The notes under the pieces: model-generated
Seen by the model: the letters and a program-made list of their open reading frames with translations, nothing else
The model's database searches: none
Told to the model about the DNA's origin: nothing
Assembly: GCF_003333305.1 (NCBI RefSeq)
Contig: NZ_QOLD01000013.1
Span: 1-64,000 of the forward strand
Source: Candidatus Colwellia aromaticivorans
GTDB lineage: Bacteria > Pseudomonadota > Gammaproteobacteria > Enterobacterales > Alteromonadaceae
Length of the DNA stretch: 64,000 nucleotides
Reading direction: 5' to 3'
Program-made: the position numbers and the translations under genes
In this document: piece after piece, positions 1 through 7,075 of the stretch
Numbering within the stretch: position 1 is the first letter of the stretch
How the letters are laid out: each line of letters starts with the position of its first letter

Positions 1-249
1 ATTGGTACAACAATGAGCATAGGCATAGCAGGATCAAGTTTGTTACTCCGAGCCAAAGACACGATGGTCTTGATGTTGAAATACTAGCGAAGCGAAAAGT
101 GTTATATCAGACAAAAAGAAATGAACATCCTGAGCGATGGTCAAAAAAAGAGAGAAACTGGCAGCCAATAGGCGCTGTGGAGTTAAATCCAGAGCAGCAC
201 AAAGAAGCTGCTTAACAATTTAGGCGACAACTGCCTTGAAAAACGCCGA
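1..249 (+). mobile_element. IS3-family insertion sequence, right end only
   Basis: This is the right-hand end of an insertion sequence whose left part lies outside the window. It contains the last 70 codons of an IS3-type transposase. Beyond the stop codon lies a short non-coding tail (CTTGAAAAACGCCG at about 235-248) of the kind that forms IS3 terminal repeats. Immediately after it, the minus-strand reading frame of a STAS/ATPase-like gene resumes, so the element appears to sit inside that gene. The exact boundary near 248-250 is inferred from where the host protein homology stops. The target duplication cannot be seen because the left end is missing. Confidence 0.75.
3..215 (+). CDS. IS3-family transposase OrfB, C-terminal fragment
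   Basis: The frame is open from the window edge to a TAA at 213-215. It reads like the C-terminus of IS3 OrfB (DDE, rve integrase core): a YNNEHRHS motif at the start, an IKFVTPSQRH stretch, and a tail with RWSKKERNWQPIG and VELNPE. These are the residues that follow the catalytic glutamate in this family. The protein catalyses transposition of the element. Only about 70 of roughly 280-300 residues are visible, so activity cannot be judged. Confidence 0.8.
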   Translation, partial: WYNNEHRHSRIKFVTPSQRHDGLDVEILAKRKVLYQTKRNEHPERWSKKERNWQPIGAVELNPEQHKEAA

Positions 250-755
250 AATACATTACGAATAATTTCACGAAGTGCATAATTATAAAGTCTATTTTCT
301 TCAGTATCTTCCACTGTACCTGAAACAACTCTAGCGAGACCTCTTACACTAGACATTATTTTGTCGTACCAAATTTGAAGTTCTTGTGAATTAGCATCAT
401 ATGCTGGCTTTACGATTCTAGTGATAGGTAAATATGCAGATGATCCTCTAGCTTGACCTACTTGATTTCCTCCACCCATCATTATGAAATCAAAAAAACC
501 TAAATGCATAAGATACGAGTGCACCTTATTTTGGCTATTGTGACCTGACTTTTTTGTGTTTAGCTTTTTTTGTTTACGATTAATTATCCATTTTCTTAGC
601 TTAGATCCAGCAACAAGCATAGCCGTAGGAAATGAGTACCTTAATGTCGAGCAATCAATACAGACATCTGGTGTATCTTGGTGAAGTTCCAGTTGTTCAA
701 AAAATGGAGCAAGAGTATCTCTATCAAACCGTTCAGGAAAAAATATTGTAGTCAT
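250..755 (-). pseudogene. STAS/histidine-kinase-like ATPase gene truncated by IS3 element
   Basis: The protein reads from an ATG at 755 (a GTG at 758 is possible) for about 168 residues and then enters IS sequence. The N-terminal part resembles a STAS-like fold. The last host residues, YALREIIRNVF near residue 158-168, match the N-box helix that opens a GHKL (histidine-kinase-like) ATPase domain, where an acidic residue would normally follow. Instead the frame continues into insertion-sequence DNA (RRFSRQL...). The catalytic half of the ATPase is therefore lost. The start lies just inside what looks like an integron cassette boundary at about 775. The family assignment is inferred from the N-box and the arrangement. 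The intact protein could be an anti-sigma-type or antiviral ATPase. Confidence 0.6.
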
Positions 756-774
756 CACAGATCCATGTTGAAAG

Positions 775-868
775 TAAGCCCACTTAAGGGACTGAAAATA
801 GTTTGCTAAAATGTGCAGCGAAGCGAAATGTAGCCGACTGTTACGTGTCCTTGTTTATTTTCTTATAT
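775..868 (-). other. Putative integron attC site 2
   Basis: Read on the minus strand, a stretch of about 94 bp starts at ATATAAG, which overlaps the stop codon of the upstream gene, and ends near GGGCTTACTT. Its inner part is nearly the same as the site at 1439-1534: AAGGA, then GTCGGCTA, TTTCGCTTCGC, ACATTTTAGCAAACTATTTT and CCCTTAAGTGGG. This follows the R''-L''-L'-R' layout of attC sites. The terminal cores are degenerate (G instead of C in R''), so recombination activity is uncertain. Confidence 0.6.
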
Positions 869-1417
869 TGCGAACCACTTAATCAATTCTATAACACTAT
901 AAATAGTCCCAACTAAACCAACAATAATAAAAAACCAAATTACTTTAAGAACTATCGGCTTTGGTTGAGCTTGTAATAGTACTTGTACTACTTTTGCTTT
1001 ACCTTCATCTGATTCTATATGCGTATTAATACCTTCCCAAGTATTTGGAGGAAAATACAAATATGAAATAGTAATTTCTTTTTTAGGAGTGAGTGTTGGG
1101 AAAAGTAATTCTTTACCGCCCGCTGGTAATTCATTAACTGAATATTCTATGTCTGGATATACGTTAAAGTCAGGTAAATAATTGTGACCAACACGAACAT
1201 TTTTTGCAGCTTTATTTCCGCTGTTACGCAGAATAACAGAATGAGTATTCACAGTTGTAGGATCTCGCCCATCTTCTTTGGGAGCTAGCTTATGGGATGC
1301 GATATAACCTAAGTGAACTATTAATTTTTCACGATTTTCAATGAATCTGTTTATTAATATGCCAAGAAACAACGTTACTATTGGCATTGATATTTTTACT
1401 ATTAAATCTACATCCAT
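863..1417 (-). CDS. Hypothetical two-helix membrane protein (cassette gene)
   Basis: The 184-residue protein belongs to no family I recognise. It has an N-terminal hydrophobic helix (about residues 5-25), a soluble middle of about 110 residues, and a C-terminal hydrophobic helix (about 155-178). The middle has a beta-rich look (VILRNSGNKAAKNVRV, then LPAGGKELLFP), resembling CARDB or immunoglobulin-like modules often seen in membrane-anchored defence or cassette proteins. AAAGGA lies 11-12 bases before the ATG. The gene lies alone between two attC-like sites, with its stop codon inside one of them, which is the layout of a single-gene integron cassette. The function is unknown. Confidence 0.7.
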   Translation of the reverse strand: MDVDLIVKISMPIVTLFLGILINRFIENREKLIVHLGYIASHKLAPKEDGRDPTTVNTHSVILRNSGNKAAKNVRVGHNYLPDFNVYPDIEYSVNELPAGGKELLFPTLTPKKEITISYLYFPPNTWEGINTHIESDEGKAKVVQVLLQAQPKPIVLKVIWFFIIVGLVGTIYSVIELIKWFAI

Positions 1418-1438
1418 ATTCGAAATAATCCTTTAGCA

Positions 1439-1534
1439 ATATAACTCCCAAATAATGGGCTAAAAATAGTTTACTAAATGTTGAGGAACGAAAACAGCCA
1501 ACTTTTTTTATCCTTATTAATTAGTTTGTTAGCC
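1439..1534 (-). other. Putative integron attC site 1
   Basis: On the minus strand this 96-bp stretch runs from GGCTAAC (R'') through TAATAAGGATA (L''), a central imperfect palindrome, and CCCATTATTTGGG (L') to GTTATAT (R'). Its R'' is the exact complement of GTTAGCC found at the far end of the neighbouring two-gene unit (3317-3323). That is the rule for an attC site split by integration: the missing bases of R' sit at the other end of the cassette. The inner sequence closely resembles the second site at 775-868 and the general layout of Vibrio VCR repeats. Confidence 0.72.
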
Positions 1535-1539
1535 TGCAA

Positions 1540-2460
1540 TTACAATACTGTAGCAGATGAGTTAATTCCTTTGTACTTGTAAATAGCGTTAGCTCTTTTT
1601 ACCAATCTTTTGTCTTTTGATACTACCAACGAACAAAATGCTCCCATACCAATATGACCAGAATCACTACGTACATTTGGCAATTTATCGATTTTACGGC
1701 ACTTTTTCTCAGCCTGATATCCGATAATATCCATAACTGCACATGACCCAACAATACCTAAATACATCGGCCAAGTATCATAACCTTGTTTATCTTTAGG
1801 ATTAAAGCCAAAAAACTCATCGCAAGTTAACCCTCCTGAACTAGGTTGAATGATACACCAAATTTTTTCTATTATGTTTTCACCTAAAACACTACCAACT
1901 TCACCTTTGTCATTACCTAAAGCTGACCGTGTTTTGATAATATCATTGCCATTTTCGATAAGGTCATTTATAACACCTTTAAAGTCTGGTGTTATGTGTG
2001 CTAATTCATCGTTCAACTCTGCATGACTGTTTGTTAGATCTTTTGTAATTTCAAATATTTGTTCTGAAATAATGTCGGGTAAACACTCTAGAGATTCTTT
2101 ATCCCCACCACCATTAACCCAAGCAAGGAAAGAGTCAAAAATATCTTCTGATAAATCTACATCAGATATGGCATCAAGATATTCAGAATAAAGCTCTGTT
2201 GGTGTACCTGACTCTTTAATTATGGCTTTTCCTGTTATTTTCCAATTTTGGTCTAATTCTAAATCCAATAGCTTCGCGTCTATTTGATGTAATGCATTTA
2301 AATATAATTGAGGGTTGTTAGATCTATGGATTTCTCTAAAGTGCTCTTTGGAATATGCAAATATAAATTCATCCGATGGCTTAATATTTATTTCTTTATT
2401 AACGATTAAACCAATAATATTTTGATCTAAATATACTAGAGGCTTGCTCCTGGTTATCAA
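1540..2460 (-). CDS. PIN-like nuclease domain protein (cassette gene, pair with DUF2971)
   Basis: The 306-residue protein starts VYLDQNIIG (residues 9-17), the usual first strand and aspartate of PIN-like ribonucleases. Near the C-terminus it has RSDSGHIGMGAFCSLVVSKD (about 263-282) followed by LVKRANAIYKYKG, the layout of conserved acidic residues and final helix in bacterial PIN-like proteins with an N-terminal YLDQN. The long middle is unassigned. The start is a TTG inside the end of the upstream DUF2971 gene (TTGA overlap, 2457-2460), with AGGA 8 bases upstream, so the two are translationally coupled. An RNA-cutting toxin or effector is the likely role. This is inferred from residues and context, and no activity is known. 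Confidence 0.62.
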   Translation of the reverse strand: MITRSKPLVYLDQNIIGLIVNKEINIKPSDEFIFAYSKEHFREIHRSNNPQLYLNALHQIDAKLLDLELDQNWKITGKAIIKESGTPTELYSEYLDAISDVDLSEDIFDSFLAWVNGGGDKESLECLPDIISEQIFEITKDLTNSHAELNDELAHITPDFKGVINDLIENGNDIIKTRSALGNDKGEVGSVLGENIIEKIWCIIQPSSGGLTCDEFFGFNPKDKQGYDTWPMYLGIVGSCAVMDIIGYQAEKKCRKIDKLPNVRSDSGHIGMGAFCSLVVSKDKRLVKRANAIYKYKGINSSATVL

Positions 2461-3290
2461 TTAGTTATCCTATTTAAATTATACATATTTCTGTAGCTAC
2501 TATGATTACTTTCATCATAATCTATGATATCTAATTTAAACTGATGAGAGTGCACAAAAGCCTCTTTCACTTGAATACCGAGAGCTTTACACTTTATATA
2601 CACTTCTTTTTTTATATTAGTGGGCATCTGGCATCCAACAATTACCGATTTAATAATACTCGGCTCTATTGGATAAAAAAACAAGGTTGAATCTTGCGTC
2701 TCTACCATTTCAGCATGATCGATTGGTAGCAGTAATCTCTGCTCTTCTTCATAACTCCACTCTGGAGATTTTACAAACCATGACTCAGTATTATATTCGA
2801 GTTCTTGTGGCTCAATATATTTAGGTCGTTCAATTGTATAATCAACAGGTTTAATAACCCCAATATTTTCGTAGCAATCTTTATGAGAATAGTCAGGTGA
2901 GAAATCATCAAATATTTTTGATGGGGCATCTGTATACTCCCCATTAAAAAACTCAGCATTTGCATCAAGTTCTATACAAATTCCTGCATGATCATTAGCA
3001 TAATGAGACCACATTAATAGGTTGTCCTTTTTAGATGCAAAACATAGAACACCAACACTTGCTCGTACACCGCATTCAGCATCCCAAGCCGCATAGTTAT
3101 ATGACGCACCATCTGACAACCGGTGAGAAAGAGACATTATTTCATCATGCTCTTCTTGTGAAACTGAACTGAGGTAGTTACCCATTACCATCTCAAATGG
3201 ATCATTAAACTCACCAAACCTAGAGATTTTCAGGAAGAAATTTTCAAAAAAATCTGGTCTATATTGCGTATATTTATAAATTGATGTCAT
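2457..3290 (-). CDS. DUF2971 family protein (cassette gene)
   Basis: The 277-residue protein shows the DUF2971 signature: an N-terminal YKYTQYRPDFFEN segment, FGEFNDPFEM (about residues 25-34), a VLCFASKKDNLLMWSHYAND stretch (about 81-100), AGICIELD, and a later EWSYEEEQRLL motif. DUF2971 proteins are widespread accessory proteins, and some are thought to have an ADP-ribosyltransferase-like fold. The biochemical role here is unknown. It is the first gene of a two-gene unit, and the downstream PIN-like gene begins inside its stop codon. The unit is bounded by GTTAGCC cores in inverted orientation, as expected for one integron cassette. A toxin-antitoxin or antiphage pair is the leading idea. 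Confidence 0.72.
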   Translation of the reverse strand: MTSIYKYTQYRPDFFENFFLKISRFGEFNDPFEMVMGNYLSSVSQEEHDEIMSLSHRLSDGASYNYAAWDAECGVRASVGVLCFASKKDNLLMWSHYANDHAGICIELDANAEFFNGEYTDAPSKIFDDFSPDYSHKDCYENIGVIKPVDYTIERPKYIEPQELEYNTESWFVKSPEWSYEEEQRLLLPIDHAEMVETQDSTLFFYPIEPSIIKSVIVGCQMPTNIKKEVYIKCKALGIQVKEAFVHSHQFKLDIIDYDESNHSSYRNMYNLNRITN

Positions 3291-3316
3291 GGAATACTAC
3301 CAGTGATTAATTTACA

Positions 3317-3323
3317 GGCTAAC
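3317..3323 (-). other. Cassette boundary core site (GTTAGCC)
   Basis: GTTAGCC on the minus strand lies 27 bases before the DUF2971 start and is the exact complement of the R'' core of the attC at 1439-1534. It marks the upstream recombination point of the cassette. To its right (3324-3420) there is no convincing attC half, so this may be an attI remnant or a decayed attC. Confidence 0.5.
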
Positions 3324-3681
3324 TGCTTATTATGGAGACTTTTCAGTAATATGACACAAATAATTCATTAGAATATATATAGCAAAAATGTAACTCTTGA
3401 TATCTGCGCACTTTTTTGACGTTTTCTTTCTTGATTGATAATTGTACTTTTAGGGAAAAAGCACAGGAACTGGACAGTAAATTCCCTAATCAGGCAAAGT
3501 TAATCAGTTCCGGTCGATGTTGAGGATATGAGCTGGTAGTTAGATATATGTGTAAGTAATTAGACCTAATTAGCTTCAAATACTCACAGAATATGCACAG
3601 GAGCAGGCGATGAAAAACCAATTTCATATTTGTAATATTATCTACAGGTATTGTTTTTAAAGGTCTACAGAGGAATAAAAA
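3324..3681. other. Gene-free stretch between cassette array and tRNA-His
   Basis: I find no integron integrase, no convincing gene and no clear attC here. The only longer frame overlaps the tRNA and has no protein-like features. The expected position of intI, divergent from the array, is therefore empty. Confidence 0.5.
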
Positions 3682-3758
3682 TGGGGTGGCTAAAGGGATT
3701 TGAACCCTCGACAACCGGAATCACAATCCGGGGCTCTACCAACTGAGCTATAGCCACC
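3682..3758 (-). tRNA. tRNA-His (GTG)
   Basis: The minus strand folds as a standard tRNA: acceptor GGTGGCTA with the extra G at position -1 typical of histidine tRNAs, D-loop AGCTCAGTTGGTAGAGC, anticodon loop TTGTGAT (anticodon GTG), T-arm GGTTCGAATCC and an encoded CCA end. It nearly matches the E. coli hisR sequence. It lies just beside the integron-like cassettes. Confidence 0.97.
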
Positions 3759-3970
3759 ACTGAGGTGTTGCTTGCATTGTTTCTAGGTTTGAAACAATGC
3801 GCGGATTTTAATGAGTTATCACAATTTGTGCAAGCAAAAATGGAAAAAGTATTACCTTTTTAATGCATACAATGTTTTTATGCAGATAATACTCAATTTT
3901 TAATCTGTTTAAGGTTAAAGAACACAGGATAAGCGCTTTGTTCGACTCATCTTGTATTATTTAGTTTGCT

Positions 3971-5140
3971 CTAAACACTTCTTACATGAAAAATATGTTC
4001 TACATTAGAGAGCTGATCTAGCAACGCTGGTGTAGGCTCTTGCTCTATATCTAGAATGGTATAGGCTATCTCGTCGCGACTTTTATTCACTATATCAAGC
4101 ACGTTAATATTCAAATCAGCCAATAAGTTTAAAACAGTACCTAATACCTTAGGTATATTGTCATTCGCAAATGTTACGCGATATCCCGTGGTACGCTCCA
4201 TAGAAACGGCAGGGAAATTAACAGAATTAACAATGTTGCCATTATCTAAAAAGTCTATTAATTGAGTAGCACCCATTTCGGCACAGTTTTCTTCGGCTTC
4301 AACCGTACTCGCACCTAAATGTGGGAATAAAATTGCTTTTTCGTGAGCGATTAATGCTTCACTTGGGAAGTCAGCAATGTAAGCACCTAATTTTCCTGAG
4401 TCTAAAGCCGATATTACTGCGGCTTCTTCAACTAATTCACCACGAGCTAAATTAATCAGTTTAGCCCCTTCTTTAATAGCAGAAAATGCGTCGTCGTTCA
4501 TCAAACCTCGTGTTGCTTCAAACATAGGTACATGCAAAGTAACATAATCAGAACGGGCTAATAATGAGTTTAAATTAGCTGCTCGGGTCACATTGGAAGA
4601 TAACTGCCATGCTGCCTCAACACTGAGTTTTGGATCATAGCCAATAACTTTCATCCCTAAGCTTAAAGCAAGGTTGGCAATTTTAGCCCCTATAGCGCCT
4701 AACCCAACAACCCCTAAGGTTCTTCCCTTAAGCTCCGAACCACCATATTTTTTCTTACCCGCTTCTACTTTTTTATGTAATTCTGCTGCATCGGTTTCTG
4801 ACGCTAAAGAGTCAACGTAGTTCATGCTTTGGGTAATACCGCGAGAGCCTAGTAATAAACTCGCTAGCACTAATTCTTTTACTGCATTGGCGTTTGCACC
4901 AGGGGTATTAAAAACAACAATGCCTTTAGGCGTATAATCGGCTACAGGAATGTTATTAACACCTGCGCCAGCACGTGCAATAGCGAGAACTGACTCTGGT
5001 AGTTCTTCGTTGTGTAGTTTATGACTGCGTAATAAAAGCGCGTCTGGCGTTTCACAAGTAGCATCAACAAGGTAGCTGTCTGCTGGAAATTTATTTAATC
5101 CTTTGGCTGCAATATTATTATAAGTTCTAATCTTTTTCAT
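3971..5140 (-). CDS. serA: D-3-phosphoglycerate dehydrogenase
   Basis: The 389-residue protein oxidises 3-phosphoglycerate to 3-phosphohydroxypyruvate with NAD, the first step of serine synthesis. It has the D-2-hydroxyacid dehydrogenase fold: ARAGAGVNNIP near residue 55, a Rossmann motif GVVGLGAIG near 143, LHVPM, the catalytic arginine in NLARGELV, and the catalytic histidine in PHLGAST. The last 75 residues form an ACT-type regulatory domain. The DNIP-KVLG-V segment matches the short SerA form that pairs with the SerC type next door, not the 410-residue E. coli enzyme. It lies downstream of serC, but a strong terminator separates them, so it probably has its own promoter in 5141-5211. Confidence 0.93.
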   Translation of the reverse strand: MKKIRTYNNIAAKGLNKFPADSYLVDATCETPDALLLRSHKLHNEELPESVLAIARAGAGVNNIPVADYTPKGIVVFNTPGANANAVKELVLASLLLGSRGITQSMNYVDSLASETDAAELHKKVEAGKKKYGGSELKGRTLGVVGLGAIGAKIANLALSLGMKVIGYDPKLSVEAAWQLSSNVTRAANLNSLLARSDYVTLHVPMFEATRGLMNDDAFSAIKEGAKLINLARGELVEEAAVISALDSGKLGAYIADFPSEALIAHEKAILFPHLGASTVEAEENCAEMGATQLIDFLDNGNIVNSVNFPAVSMERTTGYRVTFANDNIPKVLGTVLNLLADLNINVLDIVNKSRDEIAYTILDIEQEPTPALLDQLSNVEHIFHVRSV

Positions 5141-5211
5141 ATAAGACTCTTTAGTAGTTATTCGCTGAAATTAAATAGAATGAGAAACTTGCCTATTTAA
5201 CGTTATGAGCA

Positions 5212-5245
5212 TAAAAAAACCCGCTATTAAAATTAAATAGCGGGG
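5212..5245 (-). terminator. Rho-independent terminator between serC and serA
   Basis: On the minus strand CCCGCTATT and AATAGCGGG form a 9-bp stem, followed by TTTTTTTAT. It lies after serC and before serA, so it should end serC transcription or attenuate read-through into serA. Confidence 0.85.
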
Positions 5246-5247
5246 TA

Positions 5248-5292
5248 TATACCCGCTCTACTTCAAGGTGCATATTGAAGGGAACGGGTATA
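5248..5292. repeat. TATACCC element, short form (copy A)
   Basis: This 45-bp hairpin is made only of the two ends of the repeat family: TATACCCGCTCTACTTCAAG and TTGAAGGGAACGGGTATA. It lies 4 bases after the serC stop codon and just before the terminator. It looks like an element reduced to its termini. Confidence 0.8.
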
Positions 5293-5296
5293 GATA

Positions 5297-6412
5297 CTAT
5301 GCGGTAGCTTGTTGATATGCCCAAGTTAACCAAGGGAGTAAAGCGACTAAATCTGACTTTTCAACCGTTGCACCACACCAAATTCGTAAACCCGCAGGGG
5401 CGTCGCGATAGGCGCCTATATCATAGGCAACACCTTCATTATCGAGTAATTTCACAATTGCTTTTACTTGATCAGCATTAGCTTTTAATTCAAAACATAC
5501 GCTGGTATTTGAACAAGTTTCAGGTGTTTTTGCTAAAAAGCTTATCCAGTCATTTTGGGCGACAAATTCGGCTAATACCGTTAAGTTTGCTTGGCTCTTT
5601 TCTATGGCCGCAGATAAACCGCCAATTTCTTCAACCCAGTTAAGCGCATCAAGATAATCTTCAACACATAACATTGACGGTGTATTGATAGTGGCACCTT
5701 TGAAAATACCATCAATTAATTTACCTTTTTTGGTTAAACCGAATACTTTAGGTATCGGCCAAGATGGCGTATAAGACTCTAATCGTTCTATGGCTCTTGG
5801 ACTTAAAATTAACATACCGTGAGCACCTTCGCCGCCAAGTACTTTTTGCCAGCTAAAGGTAGCAACATCAATTTTGTCCCAATCAATGTCCATGGCAAAA
5901 ACTGCACTAGTAGCGTCACAAATAGTTAAACCCGTACGTTGATCGCTGATCCAATCTACATTTTCAACTTTAACGCCCGAGGTTGTGCCATTCCAAGTGA
6001 AGATAATGTCGTGATCGGCATTGGCCTGTGAAAAATCAGGTAGCTCACCATATTCCCCAGTAAATGTACGAGCATTGTCTAATTTCAATTGTTTAGCAAC
6101 GTCTGAGCCCCAACCAGAGCCAAAAGACTCCCATGCAAATACATCAACGGGGCGCTGACCTAACAGTGACCACATGGCCATTTCCATAGCGCCAGTATCA
6201 GAACCCGGCACAATACCTACTTTATAGCCTTCAGGTAAATTTAATAACCGTGAAGTTTCAGTAATTGCTTTTTGTAAACGTTCTTTACCAATAGCACTAC
6301 GATGTGAACGCCCCAAGCTGTCGGTATTAAGCGCAGCAAGATCATAACCTGGACGTTTTGTACATGGGCCTGAAGAAAAGTTAGGATTAGCAGGTTTAGT
6401 ATTCGGTTTCAT
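5297..6412 (-). CDS. serC: Phosphoserine aminotransferase
   Basis: The 371-residue PLP enzyme converts phosphohydroxypyruvate and glutamate to phosphoserine and 2-oxoglutarate. It begins [15 protein letters not shown], typical of the long alpha-proteobacterial/archaeal-like SerC subgroup. The PLP lysine is in [15 protein letters not shown] (about residue 193). Other family motifs are [28 protein letters not shown] and [16 protein letters not shown]. It is the first gene of the serC-serA pair on the minus strand. Its product feeds SerB, which is not in this window. A 45-bp repeat hairpin abuts its stop codon. Confidence 0.93.
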   Translation of the reverse strand: MKPNTKPANPNFSSGPCTKRPGYDLAALNTDSLGRSHRSAIGKERLQKAITETSRLLNLPEGYKVGIVPGSDTGAMEMAMWSLLGQRPVDVFAWESFGSGWGSDVAKQLKLDNARTFTGEYGELPDFSQANADHDIIFTWNGTTSGVKVENVDWISDQRTGLTICDATSAVFAMDIDWDKIDVATFSWQKVLGGEGAHGMLILSPRAIERLESYTPSWPIPKVFGLTKKGKLIDGIFKGATINTPSMLCVEDYLDALNWVEEIGGLSAAIEKSQANLTVLAEFVAQNDWISFLAKTPETCSNTSVCFELKANADQVKAIVKLLDNEGVAYDIGAYRDAPAGLRIWCGATVEKSDLVALLPWLTWAYQQATA

Positions 6413-6785
6413 TAAGGTTCCTTGACTATTGGGTCATTGTTGTTGCTCTATATTATTTGACTTTTTTGTCACTAAATAAGTTGAGCAAAAGTTAATTCGA
6501 TAAAATTGGATAAATACTGCCTTAATTAGCATGAATATTCAACAGTACCGGTGGCTAATTAAGCAATATCAAGATTGAGATCACATATTTATCTATTATC
6601 TAAAATTACAGGGAAAATTTTCAATAGATTAAGCGCACAAGATAGTAAATATCATTAAAAAATAACATCACAATTAAGTACTCAAAATATAAAATTCTCC
6701 ATACGGTTATGTGATGATTAACTAATTGTATAGATTAACTGATATGATCTTTCTATTAACAGCATAAATAGTTTTCTGTTAACTC
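6413..6785. other. serC upstream region
   Basis: No gene is visible. There is a 10-bp inverted repeat, CTTAATTAGC at 6531-6540 and GCTAATTAAG at 6554-6563, with a 13-base loop and no T-run. It may be an operator or weak hairpin. The serC promoter should lie in this AT-rich stretch, but I cannot place it with confidence. Confidence 0.35.
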
Positions 6786-7052
6786 TATACCCATGTTACT
6801 TTAATATGTCGGATTCAGCTGGAGTTAGAAACGTCTTTAGGCAAGGCTTTGATTGAAGATAATGGTTGTTCCATTGTCGAAATCAATAACGTAGCATAAA
6901 GCGTTTCTAAACCAGCCATACAGGGGCCCCTGATCAAATCATGTTCTTCGTTGCATCTCTTTTTAAGGGAACGACCCTTAATAAAAAGATGCGCCTTGAT
7001 CATGAATCGTTCAGCTGCCCTGAAACGCACATCTTGAAGTATCATGGGTATA
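6786..7052. repeat. TATACCC element, full length (copy B)
   Basis: This 267-bp copy has ends TATACCCATGTTACTTTAAT and the inverted CTTGAAGTATCATGGGTATA. Its interior is almost identical, in inverse orientation, to the copy at 15929-16243. It ends 23 bases before the start codon of the CoA-transferase gene, so it forms part of that gene's upstream or untranslated region. The 76-codon frame inside it is a by-product of the repeat. Confidence 0.9.
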
Positions 7053-7075
7053 TATTAATTAATTATTAGGAAAAA

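Noticed and set aside
3324-3681. A possible integron integrase next to the cassette array
   Set aside because: No frame of suitable length and no tyrosine recombinase motif was found on either strand.
3490-3714. A 74-codon minus-strand frame starting MSRVQIPLATPF
   Set aside because: The start is a translated tRNA-His 3' end, and the rest has no protein-like pattern.
6815-7045. A 76-codon frame nearly identical to a 92-codon frame at 15936-16214, which looks like a conserved small protein
   Set aside because: Both are inside TATACCC elements. The frame is broken or altered in the other full-length copies (C, E, J, L), and conservation follows DNA identity, not codon pattern.
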